From positions 18,829,848 through 18,893,847 of the forward strand of contig NC_062979.1 of assembly GCF_023078275.1 (NCBI RefSeq): DNA of 64,000 bases, given 5' to 3'. The DNA is from Leguminivora glycinivorella. Lineage: Eukaryota > Arthropoda > Insecta > Lepidoptera > Tortricidae. Below, in pieces: positions 1-11,900 of the stretch; position 1 is the stretch's first letter, and every line of letters starts with the position of its first letter. The position numbers and the translations under genes were made by a program. Below the pieces are notes generated by a model. That model saw only the letters and a list, made by a program, of their open reading frames with translations. It did no database searches and had not been told where the DNA came from.

Positions 1-1746
1 AAGCTAAGCATGATTACTTCAATATGTTCAAGAAGATAAAGGAAGTTGTAGGTCAGAGAAAGCCGAACCTATCACTGACTCTTTTGGATGAAAGTGGAAA
101 AGTTGCAATGTCAATCGAGGAAAAGTTGAGTATCTGGAGGAATTACGTTAGTAAACTTTTTAGTGATAACAGAAGTCATCAACAGTTAGCAATCACAGAT
201 GATGGAGGACCAGACATAATGCTTGAAGAAGTTATTAATGCAATTAAATCTGCAAAGTCAGGCAAATCAGTTGGGCCAGACCACATTCCGAGTGAGATTG
301 TGAAACTATTGGTAGAAGAAAATTTGCCGATTGTCGTTCGTCTGTTCAATGGCATATACAGAAGTGGAGTAATACCAGAAGACTGGCTTCACTCCACCTT
401 CGTAACTCTTCCTAAAACTAGTAATGCTAAGTCATGCAATGAGTATAGAACGATATCCCTGATGAGTCATGTATTTAAAATATTTCTGAAGATAATTCAC
501 AATAGAATCTACAAAAAAGTTGAGGAAAATATTTCTAACACACAGTTTGGATTCAGAAACGGTTTCGGAACTCGTGATGCATTATTTGGCTACCAAATAC
601 TCTTACAGCGTTGCTGGGATATGAATCGATCTGTTCACATATGTTTTATCGATTATGAAAAGGCGTTTGATAGGGTACAACATGACAAATTAATTAAAAT
701 TCTTGGGGACATTGGACTTGACACTAAAGATCTGACAATCATAAGAAATCTTTATTGGCAGCAAAAGGCTCAGGTACGAGTGGGCCAAGAACTAACTGAG
801 ACTATAGACATCGAGCGCGGTGTCCGACAAGGATGTGTACTCTCCCCGCTCCTATTTAATATTTATACAGAGGCGATATTTACAGAAGCATTGGATAACG
901 CACAGGAAGGAATCTCTGTAAATGGCCGCGTAATAAATAATATTAGGTATGCTGACGATACTATATTACTGGCGTCAAATCAAAAGGAACTGCAGAGTTT
1001 ACTCCAGCGCGTGGATGTCGTTAGCTCAAATTTTGGACTAAATATCAACTTAAAAAAGACCAAAATCATGACCCTCAGGAAGCCACAAAAGTCAGAAACA
1101 CCTGTGGAAGCTGATATTATTGTAAGAAATCAAGTGGTTCAAAGGGTTCAATCTTACAAGTACTTGGGATGCATTGTCAATGACCAGAGTGATCACAGCG
1201 TTGAAATAAAGTGCCGTATTGAGCAGGCTCGTAATGCTTTCATGAAACTTGGACACCTTCTCTGCAACCGTTCGCTGAAAATTTCTACCAGGGTGCGCTT
1301 AGCGCGATGCTATGTTTTCTCGGTTCTTCTGTACGGAGTAGAAGCATGGACACTGACTAAGAAAATGTGCAAGCGTTTGGAAGCCTTTGAAATGTGGGTT
1401 TACAGAAGAGTCCTGAGAATATCATGGACGGATAGAGTGACTAACGAACGAGTTTTGCAGTTAGTAGATAAAGAGGTCGAGGTTTTAAAATCAGTTAAGA
1501 AACGCAAACTACAGTATTTTGGTCATATCATGCGAAACGAGAAGTATGAACTCCTTCAACTCATAATCCAGGGAAAGATCCAAGGGAAACGATCATCCGG
1601 ACGACGACGTAACTCCTGGCTCAAGAATCTACGAACATGGTTTAATCAAAGCACTCGCTCATTATTCCGCGCGGCTGCATCTAAAGTCCGTATAGCCCTT
1701 ATGATAGCCAACCTCCGGTAGGAGATGGCACTGGAAGAAGAAGAAG
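1..1746 (+). mobile_element. RTE-like non-LTR retrotransposon, 3' part (continues left of window)
   Basis: A LINE in plus orientation, cut by the left window edge. It consists of a long reverse-transcriptase ORF, about 25 bp after the stop codon, and a short GAA-rich tail at about 1734-1746. Satellite begins at 1747. The very short 3' UTR and simple-repeat tail instead of poly(A) fit RTE-type elements of insects. The 5' end, any endonuclease domain and any target-site duplication lie outside the window. Clade assignment is tentative and rests on the style of the C-terminal region and the tail. Confidence 0.8.
3..1721 (+). CDS. Endonuclease-reverse transcriptase, C-terminal part (RT domain)
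   Basis: RNA-dependent DNA polymerase that would copy the element RNA at a nicked target. The frame is open from base 3, so the ATG at 24 is only the first internal Met and the true start is upstream. Counting from that Met, RT block A is IDYEKAFDRV with catalytic D210, followed by GVRQGCVLSP and then YADD at residues 309-312, so all three catalytic aspartates are present. After the RT comes a thumb and C-terminal region with YLGCIV, GVEAWTL and a basic GHIMRN...GRRRNSW segment typical of insect endonuclease-RT proteins. There is no frameshift or stop within the visible 572 codons. The endonuclease domain expected at the N terminus is not in the window. Confidence 0.85.
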   Translation, partial: AKHDYFNMFKKIKEVVGQRKPNLSLTLLDESGKVAMSIEEKLSIWRNYVSKLFSDNRSHQQLAITDDGGPDIMLEEVINAIKSAKSGKSVGPDHIPSEIVKLLVEENLPIVVRLFNGIYRSGVIPEDWLHSTFVTLPKTSNAKSCNEYRTISLMSHVFKIFLKIIHNRIYKKVEENISNTQFGFRNGFGTRDALFGYQILLQRCWDMNRSVHICFIDYEKAFDRVQHDKLIKILGDIGLDTKDLTIIRNLYWQQKAQVRVGQELTETIDIERGVRQGCVLSPLLFNIYTEAIFTEALDNAQEGISVNGRVINNIRYADDTILLASNQKELQSLLQRVDVVSSNFGLNINLKKTKIMTLRKPQKSETPVEADIIVRNQVVQRVQSYKYLGCIVNDQSDHSVEIKCRIEQARNAFMKLGHLLCNRSLKISTRVRLARCYVFSVLLYGVEAWTLTKKMCKRLEAFEMWVYRRVLRISWTDRVTNERVLQLVDKEVEVLKSVKKRKLQYFGHIMRNEKYELLQLIIQGKIQGKRSSGRRRNSWLKNLRTWFNQSTRSLFRAAASKVRIALMIANLR

Positions 1747-3722
1747 ATATGACACTACTAAGTCTGATGTGATACCGAATTTGTAGTAGCCAGAAAATGT
1801 ACACGAAGGAAATGTAATTGTCTCTATTCCAAATCCCCATTTAAAAATTATTATCTCCAAATTAAACGGCAAAAATGAACTTTTTCAGGAATGTAACATA
1901 TAGCCTATTAGCCACGCTGCACGACACTACTAAGCCTTACGTGATACCGAATTTGTAGTAGCCAGAATATGTACTTAAAGGAAATGGAATTGAAACTATT
2001 CCAAATCCCCATTAAAAAATTAGTATCTCTAAGTTAAACGGCAAAAGTGAACGTTTTTAGGCACGTAATATATAGCCTATTAGCCAAGCTACATGATACT
2101 ATTAAGCCTTACTTGATACCGAATTTGTAGTAGCCAGAAAATGTACTTGAAGGAAATGGAATTGAAGCTAGTCCAAATCCCCATTCAAAAATTATTATCT
2201 CCAAGTCAAACGGCAAAAATGAACTTTTTCAGGCATGTGACATATAGCCTACTAGCCAAGCTACACGACACTACTAAGCCTTACGTGATACCGAATTTGT
2301 AGTAGCCAGAAAATGTACTTGAAGGAAATGGAATTGAAACTATTCCAAATCCCCATTCAAAAATTACTACCTCCAAGCTAAACGGCAAAAGAGAACATTT
2401 TAAGGCATGAAGCATATAGCATATTAGCCAAGCTATATGACACTACTAAGTCTGATATGATACCGAATTTGTAGTAGCCAGAAAATGTACATGTAGGAAA
2501 TGGAATTGAAACAATTCCAAATCTCCATTCAAAAATTATTATCTCCAAGTCAGACGGCAAAAATGAACTATTTCAGGCATGTAACATATAGCCTATTAGC
2601 AAAGCTACACGACACTACTAAGCCTTACGTGATACCGAATTTGTAGTAGCCAGAAAATATACATGAAGGAAATGGAATTGAAACTATTCCAAATCCCCGT
2701 TCAAAAATTACTACCTCCAAGTTAAACGGCAAAAGTGAACATTTTTAGGCATGAAACATATAGCATATTAGCCAAGCTATATGACACTACTAAGTCTGAT
2801 GTGATACCGAATTTGTAGTAGACAGAAAATGTACATGAAGGAAATGGAATTGAAACAATTCTTAATCCCCATTCAGAAATTATTATCTCGAAGTTAAACG
2901 GCAAAAATGAACTTTTTCAGCGATGTAACATATAGCCTATTAGCCAAGCTACACGACACTACTAAGCCTTACGTGATACCGAATTTGTAGTAGCCAGAAA
3001 ATGTACTTGAAGAAAATGGAATTGAAGCTATTCCAAATCCCCATTCAAAAATCATTATCTCCAAGTCAAACGGCAAAAATGAACTTTTTCAGGCATGTGA
3101 CATATAGCGTACTAGCCAAGCTATATGATACTACTAAGTCTGATGTGATACCCAATTTGTAGTAGCCAGAAAATGTGCATGAAGGAAATGGAATTGAAAC
3201 AATTCCAAATCCCCATTCAAAAATTATTTTCTCCAAGTTAAACGGCAAAAATGAACTTTTACAGGCATCTAACATATAGCCTATGAGCCAAGCTACACGA
3301 CACTACTAAGCCTTACGTGATACCCAATTCGTAGTAGCCAGAAAATGTACTTGAAGGAAATGGAATTGAAACTATTCCAAACCCCCATTCAAAAATTATT
3401 TTCTCCAAGTTAAACGGCAAAAATGAACTTTTACAGGCATGTAACATATAGCCTATGAGCCAAGCTACACGACACTACTAAGCCTTACGTGATACCTAAT
3501 TTGTAGTAGCCAGAAAATGTACTTGAAGGAAATGGAATTGAAACTATTCCAAATCCCCATTCAAAAATTACTACCTCCAAGTTAAACGGCAAAAGTGAAC
3601 ATTTTTAGGCATGAAACATATAGCATATTAGCCAAGCTATATGATACTACTAAGTCTGATGTGATACCCAATTTGTAGTAGCCAGAAAATGTGCATGAAG
3701 GAAATGGAATAGAAACAATTCC
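1747..3722 (-). repeat. 172-bp satellite array, left segment 1
   Basis: About 11 tandem monomers lie between the RTE-like LINE and the insert at 3723. The repeat period is directly visible: the phrase GACACTACTAAG recurs every 172 bp, for example at 2267 and 2439. Monomers differ by roughly 5-15% and by 1-bp indels. Orientation is called minus by convention, because the stop-free frame of the monomer reads on the minus strand here and on the plus strand in the right-hand array. Confidence 0.95.
2267..2438 (-). repeat. Representative satellite monomer (172 bp)
   Basis: One full repeat unit, counted from GACACTACTAAGCC to the base before its next occurrence. Landmarks in order are ACCGAATTTGTAGTAGCC, GGAATTGAAAC, TTCCAAATCCCCATTC, CTCCAAG with AAACGGC, and a TAGCCTATTAGCCAAGCTA-type end. 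Because 172 is not a multiple of three, any reading frame shifts at every repeat, which argues against protein coding. Some variants contain a perfect dyad GGAATTG-TTT-CAATTCC. No CENP-B-box-like motif was seen. Confidence 0.9.
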
Positions 3723-4742
3723 GTATTTCATACGCATTTTTTTTTCTATTTCTAGTTCTTTTGACACTTGGAGAACCTTTACACCTCCAAATTTTTATTT
3801 TTTATTATATCCCATTAATTATAATTGACTGTGGGGACCTTTTACATCTCCCAAGATCTTGTTTTCAATTAAGTCAATTTAAACTATGTAACATACAAGC
3901 ACGGAATGTTGTGTCTTACATCTAGGTATACCGTATTCACTTATTATTGGAATATTTAATACAGCCCGGACAGCTTGAACATGTCATGCTCGCTAAAAAG
4001 TCTTTGCTTACGGTGACGTCGTTGATCGGGTCGCCACCTTCCCGAATGAAGGTTGAGGGAGGCGATGGCTGAGATGCGCGCCATATTCGTGAACGGGTGC
4101 TGTTTGTGAAGACCGGTCTGTGTCAATAGGGGCTATGCTATTCTATGTAACATTAATTTTGAATGAGATTACGTTGAGGCACTCTGTTCGGTCCTTGTTT
4201 GTTTATTTTTCTTTCTGACTCTTGGAGACCATATACATCTCCAAGGAAAAAAGTAGATTAAGTATACATATATTTTTTTTTTCCTTTGCTTAAGACAACA
4301 AGAGTCTTTTACAACTCTAAAGTTATTTTAGTTATTCGGTTTTTTTCTTCATGTATAATTTTTTTAGATGTACTTTGACACTTAGAGACTCTATACATCT
4401 CTAACATCTCTTATTAATAATCATAATAGCTTTGTACTTTGTATAATTTCTTGTGTTAATTTTTTTTTATGAATACTTTTGCTTATTAAATTGTATCTTG
4501 TTTTTTTTTTTAATGCATGTTAAATATAAGATGTAATGTTTTGAAAAGAAGTGGCCCGCCGAGTTTCTTGCCGGTCCCATAGTGGATACCCTCCTCCAAC
4601 TGAGGGGGGACTGAAATCTTCTCGAGGCTGAGGCGTAGGGTTAGAGCCGGCGTAGTTTTATTTGACGTTCATAAGCGCATTGTAATATGCCTACTTGGAA
4701 AATAAATATTTCATTTCATTTCATTTCATTTCATTTCATTTC
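3723..4742 (+). mobile_element. 5'-truncated LINE 3' UTR fragment with (ATTTC)n tail
   Basis: A 1,020-bp non-satellite block splits a monomer exactly between ATTCC and AAATCCCC, with no visible target-site duplication. No coding sequence was found. The first two thirds are T-rich with several short hairpins (3768-4404). The last part has a GC-richer stretch near 4550-4650 (GGCCCGCCGAGTTTCTTGCC), an AATAAA near 4701 and a pentamer tail TTCATTTCATTTC at 4709-4742. This looks like the 3' end of a non-LTR retrotransposon of a kind common in Lepidoptera, inserted in plus orientation. The family is not certain, and a SINE-like non-autonomous element is the main alternative. Confidence 0.65.
3768..4404 (+). 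other. Five dispersed related hairpins in the LINE 3' fragment
   Basis: Five related short inverted repeats lie inside the insert. They are at 3768-3790 (TTGGAG/CTCCAA), 3832-3853 (weaker, TGGG/CCCA plus a G-U pair), 4221-4245 (CTTGGAGA/TCTCCAAG, 8 bp, 9-nt loop), 4301-4318 (AGAGT/ACTCT, 8-nt loop) and 4382-4404 (TTAGAGA/TCTCTAA, 7 bp, 9-nt loop). All loops end in TACA or contain TACAC, and three are preceded by a GACAC- or GACTC-like phrase. Stem bases differ between copies in a paired manner, so the stem is kept while the sequence changes. Confidence 0.6.
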
Positions 4743-5269
4743 AAATCCCCATTCAAAAATTATTTTCTCCAAGTTAAACGGCAAAAATGAACTTTTACAG
4801 GCATGTAACATATAGCCTATGAGCCAAGCTACACGACACTACTAAGCTTTACGTGATACCCAATTCGTAGTAGCCAGAAAATGTACTTGAAGGAAATGGA
4901 ATTGAAACTATTCCAAATCCCCATTCAAAAATCATTATCTCCAAGTCAGACGGCAAAAATGAACTTTTTCAGGCATGTGACATATAGCCTATTAGCCAAG
5001 CTACACGACACTACTAAGCCTTACGTGATACCGAATTTGTAGTAGCCAGAAAATGTACATGAAGGAAATGGAATTGAAACAATTCCTAATCCCCATTCAA
5101 AAATTATTATCTCCAATTCAAACGGCAAAAATGAACTTTTTCAGGCATTAGTCATATAGCCTATTAGCTAAGCTACACGACACTACTAAACCTGACGTGA
5201 TACTGAATTTGTAGTAGCCAGAAAATGTACATGAAAGAAAATGGAATTGAAACTATTCCAAATCCCCAT

Positions 5270-5382
5270 TTGGAATGAATTCGGCTGCTAAGTGATTGCG
5301 TTCAAAGTAAACAAGGTACAGCTGTACTAAAAACAGATTTAAATAGCCAGTTAGAAGCTTAATAAAACTTATAGTATTAAGT
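5270..5382 (-). repeat. Foreign 113-bp block in chimeric monomer (left array, first of 8)
   Basis: About 100 bp of the monomer is replaced by about 113 bp of unrelated sequence, giving a unit of about 186 bp. The block contains a perfect 12-bp palindrome GTACAGCTGTAC and single EcoRI, PvuII and HindIII sites that the ordinary monomer lacks. At its edge it creates the inverted repeat ATTCCAAAT-CCCC-ATTTGGAAT. Other left-array copies start at about 8040, 11326, 12889, 16170, 19113, 21942 and 23676, each about 113 bp long. Confidence 0.85.
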
Positions 5383-8300
5383 TGTGATAACGAATTTGTA
5401 GTAGCCACAAAATGTACATGAAAAACATGGAATTGAAACCATTCCAAATCGCCATTCAAAAATTATTATCTCCAAGATAAACGGCAAAAGTGAACTTTTA
5501 TAGGCATGAAACATATAGCCTATTAGCCACGCTATACGACGCTGCTAAGTATATTGTGATACCGAATTTGTAGTAGCCAGAAAATGTACATGAAGTAAAT
5601 GAAATTGAAACGATTCCAAATCCCCATTCAAAAATGATTATCTCCAAGTTAAACGGAAAAACTGAACTTTTTCAGGCATGAAACATATAGCTTATTAGCG
5701 AAGCTATACGACACTACTAAGCCCGTTGTGATACCGAATTTGTAGTAGCCATAAAATGTACATGAAGGAAATGGAATTGAAGCTATTCCAAATCCCCATT
5801 CAAAAATTACTACCTCCAAGTTAAACGGCAAAAGTGAACTATTTTAGGAATGAAACCTCTAGCCTATTAGCTAAGCTACAATACAATACTAAGCCTGATG
5901 TGATACCGAATTTGTAGTAGCCAGAAAATGTACTTGAAGGAAATGAAATTGAAACGATTCCAAATCCCCATTCAAAAATTATTATCTCCAAGTCAAACGG
6001 CAAAAATGAATTTTTCAGGCATGTGACATATAGCCTATTAGCCAAGCTACACGACACTACTAAGCCTTACGTGATACCGAATTTGTAGTAGCCAGAATAT
6101 GTACTTGAAGGAAATGGAATTGAAACTATTCCAAATCCCCATTCAAAAATTATTATCTCTACGTTAAACGGCAAAAGTGAACTTTATTAGGAATGAAACC
6201 TCTAGCCTATTAGCTAAGCTACAATACAATACTAAGCCTGATGTGATACCGAATTTGTAGTAGCCAGAAAATGTACTTAAATGAAATGGAATTAAAGCTA
6301 TTCCAAATCCCCATTCAAAAATTATTATCTCCAAGTCAAACGGCAAAAATGAATATTTTCAGGCATGCGACATATAGCCTATTAGCCAAGATACACGACA
6401 CTACTAAGCCTTACGTGATACCGAATTTGTAGTAGCCAGAAAATGTACATGAAGGAAATGGAATTGACTCTATTCCAAATCCCCATTCAAAAATTATTAT
6501 CTCCAACTTAAACGGCAAAACTGAACTTTTTCAGGAATGTAACGTATAGCCTATTAGCCAAGCTACACGACACTACTAAGCCTTACGTGATACCGAATTT
6601 GTAGTAGCCAGAAAATATACATGAAGGAAATGGAATTGAAACGATTCCAAATCCCCATTCAAAAATTACTACCTCCAAGTTATTTAAACGGCAAAAGTGA
6701 ACTTTTTTAGGCATGACACCTCTAGCCTATTAGCTAAGCTACAATACAGTACTAAGCCTGATGTGATACCGAATTTGTAGTAGCCAGAAAATGTACATGA
6801 AGGAAATGTAATTGACTCTATTCCAAATCCCCATTCAAAAATTATTATCTCCAAGTTAAACGGCAAAAATGAACTTTTTCAGGAATGAAACGTATAGCCT
6901 ATTAGCTAAGCTACACGACACTACTAAGCCTTACGTGATACCGAATTTGTAGTAGCCAGAATATGTACTTGAAGGAAATGTAATTGAAACTATTCCAAAT
7001 CCCCATTAAAAAATTATTATCTCTAAGTTAAACGGCAAAAGTCAACGTTTTTAGGCACGTAGTATATAGCTTATTAGCCAAGCTACATGATACTATTAAG
7101 CCTTACTTGATACCGAATTTGTAGTAGCCAGAAAATGTACTTAAAGGAAATGGAATTGAAGCTATTCCAAATCCCCATTCAAAAATTATTATCTCCAAGT
7201 AAAACGGCAAAAATGAACTTTTTCAGGCATGTGACATATAGCCTACTAGCCAAGCTACACGACACTACTAAGCCTTACGTGATACCTAATTTGTAGTAGA
7301 CAGAAAATGTACTTGAAGGAAATGGAATTGAAACTATTCCAAATCCCCATTCAAAAATTACTACCTCCAAGTTAAACGGCAAAAGTGAACATTTTTAGGC
7401 ATGAAACATATAGCATATTAGCTAAGCTATATGATACTACTAAGTCTGATGTGATACCCAATTTGTAGTAGCCAGAAAATGTGCATGAAGGAAATGGAAT
7501 TGAAACAATTCCAAATCCCCATTCAAAAATTATTTTCTCCAAGTTAAACGGCAAAAATGAACTTTTACAGGCATGTAACATATAGCCTATGAGCCAAGCT
7601 ACACGACACTACTAAGCCTTACGTGATACCCAATTCGTAGTAGCCAGAAAATGTACTTGAAGGAAATGGAATTGAAACTATTCCAAATCCCCATTCAAAA
7701 ATCATTATCTCCAAGTCAGACGGCAAAAATGAACTTTTTCAGGCATGTGACATATAGCCTATTAGCCAAGCTACACGACACTACTAAGCCTTACGTGATA
7801 CCGAATTTGTAGTAGCCAGAAAATGTACATGAAGGAAATGGAATTGAAACAATTCCTAATCCCCATTCAAAAATTATTATCTCCAATTCAAACGGCAAAA
7901 ATGAACTTTTTCAGGCATTAGTCATATAGCCTATTAGCTAAGCTACACGACACTACTAAACCTGACGTGATACTGAATTTGTAGTAGCCAGAAAATGTAC
8001 ATGAAAGAAAATGGAATTGAAACTATTCCAAATCCCCATTTGGAATGAATTCGGCTGCTAAGTGATTGCGTTCAAAGTAAACAAGGTACAGCTGTACTAA
8101 AAACAGATTTAAATAGCCAGTTAGAAGCTTAATAAAACTAATAGTATTAAGTTGTGATAACGAATTTGTAGTAGCCGCAAAATGTACATGAAAAACATGG
8201 AATTGAAACCATTCCAAATCGCCATTCAAAAATTATTATCTCCAAGATAAACGGCAAAAGTGAACTTTTTTAGGCATGAAGCATATAGCCTATTAGCCAA

Positions 8301-8929
8301 GCTATACGACACTGCTAAGTTTATTGTGATACCGAATTTGTAGTAGCCAGAAAATGTACATGAAGTAAATGAAATTGAAACGATTCCAAATCCCCATTCA
8401 AAAATTATTATCGCCAAGTTAAACGGAAAAACTGAACTTTTTCAGGCATGAAACATATAGCTTATTAGCCAAGCTATACGACACTACTAAGCCCGTTGTG
8501 ATACCGAATTTGTAGTAGCCATAAAATGTACATGAAGGAAATGGAATTGAAGCTATTCCAAATCCCCATTCAAAAATTACTACCTCCAAGTTAAACGGCA
8601 AAAGTGAACTATTTTAGGAATAAAACCTCTAGCCTATTAGCTAAGCTACAATACAATACTAAGCCTGATGTGATACCGAATTTGTAGTAGCCAGAAAATG
8701 TACTTGAAGGAAATGAAATTGAAACGATTCCAAATCCCCATTCAAAAATTATTATCTCCAAGTCAAACGGCAAAAATGAATTTTTTCAGGCATGTGACAT
8801 ATAGCCTATTAGCCAAGCTACACGACACTACTAAGCCTTACGTGATACCGAATTTGTAGTAGCCAGAATATGTACTTGAAGGAAATGGAATTGAAACTAT
8901 TCCAAATCCCCATTCAAAAATTATTATCT

Positions 8930-11900
8930 CTACGTTAAACGGCAAAAGTGAACTTTTTTAGGAATGAAACCTCTAGCCTATTAGCTAAGCTACAATACAA
9001 TACTAAGCCTGATGTGATACCGAATTTGTAGTAGCCAGAAAATGTACTTAAATAAAATGGAATTAAAGCTATTCCAAATCCCCATTCAAAAATTATTATC
9101 TCCAAGTCAAACGGCAAAAATGAATATTTTCAGGCATGCGACATATAGCCTATTAGCCAAGATACACGACACTACTAAGCCTTACGTGATACCGAATTTG
9201 TAGTAGCCAGAAAATGTACATGAAGGAAATGGAATTGACTCTATTCCAAATCCCCATTCAAAAATTATTATCTCCAAGTTAAACGGCAAAACTGAACTTT
9301 TTCAGGAATGTAACGTATAGCCTATTAGCCAAGCTACACGACACTACTAAGCCTTACGTGATACCGAATTTGTAGTAGCCAGAAAATATACATGAAGGAA
9401 ATGGAATTGAAACTATTCCAAATCCCCATTCAAAAATTACTACCTCCAAGTTATTTAAACGGCAAAAGTGAACTTTTTTAGGCATGACACCTCTAGCCTA
9501 TTAGCTAAGCTACAATACAGTACTAAGCCTGATGTGATACCGAATTTGTAGTAGCCAGAAAATGTACATGAAGGAAATGTAATTGACTCTATTCCAAATC
9601 CCCATTCAAAAATTATTATCTCCAAGTTGAACGACAAAAATGAACTTTTTAGGAATGAAACGTATAGCCTATTAGCTAAGCTACACGACACTACTAAGCC
9701 TTACGTGATACCGAATTTGTAGTAGCCAGAATATGTACTTGAAGGAAATGTAATTGAAACTATTCCAAATCCCCATTAAAAAATTATTATCTCTAAGTTA
9801 AACGGCAAAAGTCAACGTTTTTAGGCACGTAATATATAGCTTATTAGCCAAGCTACATGATACTGTTAAGCCTTACTTGATACCGAATTTGTAGTAGCCA
9901 GAAAATGTACTTAAAGGAAATGGAATTGAAGCTATTCCAAATCCCCATTCAAAAATTATTATCTCCAAGTAAAACGGCAAAAATGAACTTTTTCAGGCAT
10001 GTGAAATATAGCCTACTAGCCAAGCTACACGACACTACTAAGCCTTACGTGATACCAAATTTGTAGTATCCAGAAAATGTACTTGAAGGAAATGGAATTG
10101 AAACTATTCCAAATCCCCATTCAAAAATTACTACCTCCAAGTTAAACGGCAAAAGTGAACATTTTTAGGCATGAAACATATAGCATATTAGCCAAGCTAT
10201 ATGACTCTACTAAGTCTGATGTGATACCGAATTTGTAGTAGACAGAAAATGTACATGAAGGAAATGGAATTGAAACAATTCTTAATCCCCATTCAGAAAT
10301 TATTATCTCGAAGTTAAACGGCAAAAATGAACTTTTTCAGCGATGTAACATATAGCCTATTAGCCAAGCTACACGACACTACTAAGCCTTACGTGATACC
10401 GAATTTGTAGTAGCCAGAAAATGTACTTGAAGGAAATGGAATTGAAGCTATTCCAAATCCCCATTCAAAAATCATTATCTCCAAGTCAAACGGCAAAAAT
10501 GAACTTTTTCAGGCATGTGACATATAGCCTACTAGCCAAGCTACACGACACTACTAAGCCTTACGTGATACCTAATTTGTAGTAGCCAGAAAATGTACTT
10601 GAAGGAAATGGAATTGAAACTATTCCAAATCCCCATTCAAAAATTACTACCTCCAAGTTAAACGGCAAAAGTGAACATTTTTAGGCATGAAACATATAGC
10701 ATATTAGCCAAGCTATATGATACTACTAAGTCTGATGTGATACCCAATTTGTAGTAGCCAGAAAATGTGCATGAAGTAAATGGAATTGAAACAATTCCAA
10801 ATCCCCATTCAAAAATTATTTTCTCCAAGTTAAACGGCAAAAATGAACTTTTACAGGCATGTAACATATAGCCTATGAGCCAAGCTACACGACACTACTA
10901 AGCCTTACATGATACCCAATTCGTAGTAGCCAGAAAATGTACTTGAAGGAAATGGAATTGAAACTATTCCAAATCCCCATTCAAAAATCATTATCTCCAA
11001 GTCAGACGGCAAAAATGAACTTCTTCAGGCATGTGACATATAGCCTATTAGCCAAGCTACACGACACTACTAAGCCTTACGTGATACCGAATTTGTAGTA
11101 GCCAGAAAATGTACATGAAGGAAATGGAATTGAAACAATTCCTAATCCCCATTCAAAAATTATTATCTCCAATTCAAACGGCAAAAATGAACTTTTTCAG
11201 GCATTAGTCATATAGCCCATTAGCTAAGCTACACGACACTACTAAACCTGACGTGATACTGAATTTGTAGTAGCCAGAAAATGTACATGAAAGAAAATGG
11301 AATTGAAACTATTCCAAATCCCCATTTGGAATGAATTCGGCTGCTAAGTGATTGCGTTCAAAGTAAACAAGGTACAGCTGTACTAAAAACAGATTTAAAT
11401 AGCCAGTTAGAAGCTTAATAAAACTTATAGTATTAAGTTGTGATAACGAATTTGTAGTAGCCACAAAATGTACATGAAAAACATGGAATTGAAACCATTC
11501 CAAATCGCCATTCAAAAATTATTATCTCCAAGATAAACGGCAAAAGTGAACTTTTTTAGGCATGAAGCATATAGCCTATTAGCCAAGCTATACGACACTG
11601 CTAAGTTTATTGTGATACCGAATTTGTAGTAGCCAGAAAATGTACATGAATTAAATGAAATTGAAACGATTCCAAATCCCCATTCAAAAATTATTATCTC
11701 CAAGTTAAACGGAAAAACTGAACTTTTTCAGGCATGAAACATATAGCTTATTAGCCAAGCTATACGACACTACTAAGCCCGTTGTGATACCGAATTTGTA
11801 GTAGCCATAAAATGTACATGAAGGAAATGGAATTGAAGCTATTCCAAATCCCCATTCAAAAATTACTACCTCCAAGTTAAACGGCAAAAGTAAACTATTT

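Noticed and set aside
4701..4742. Stand-alone microsatellite (ATTTC)n
   Set aside because: It directly follows an AATAAA and LINE-like 3' UTR and ends at the satellite junction, so it is better read as the element's tail.
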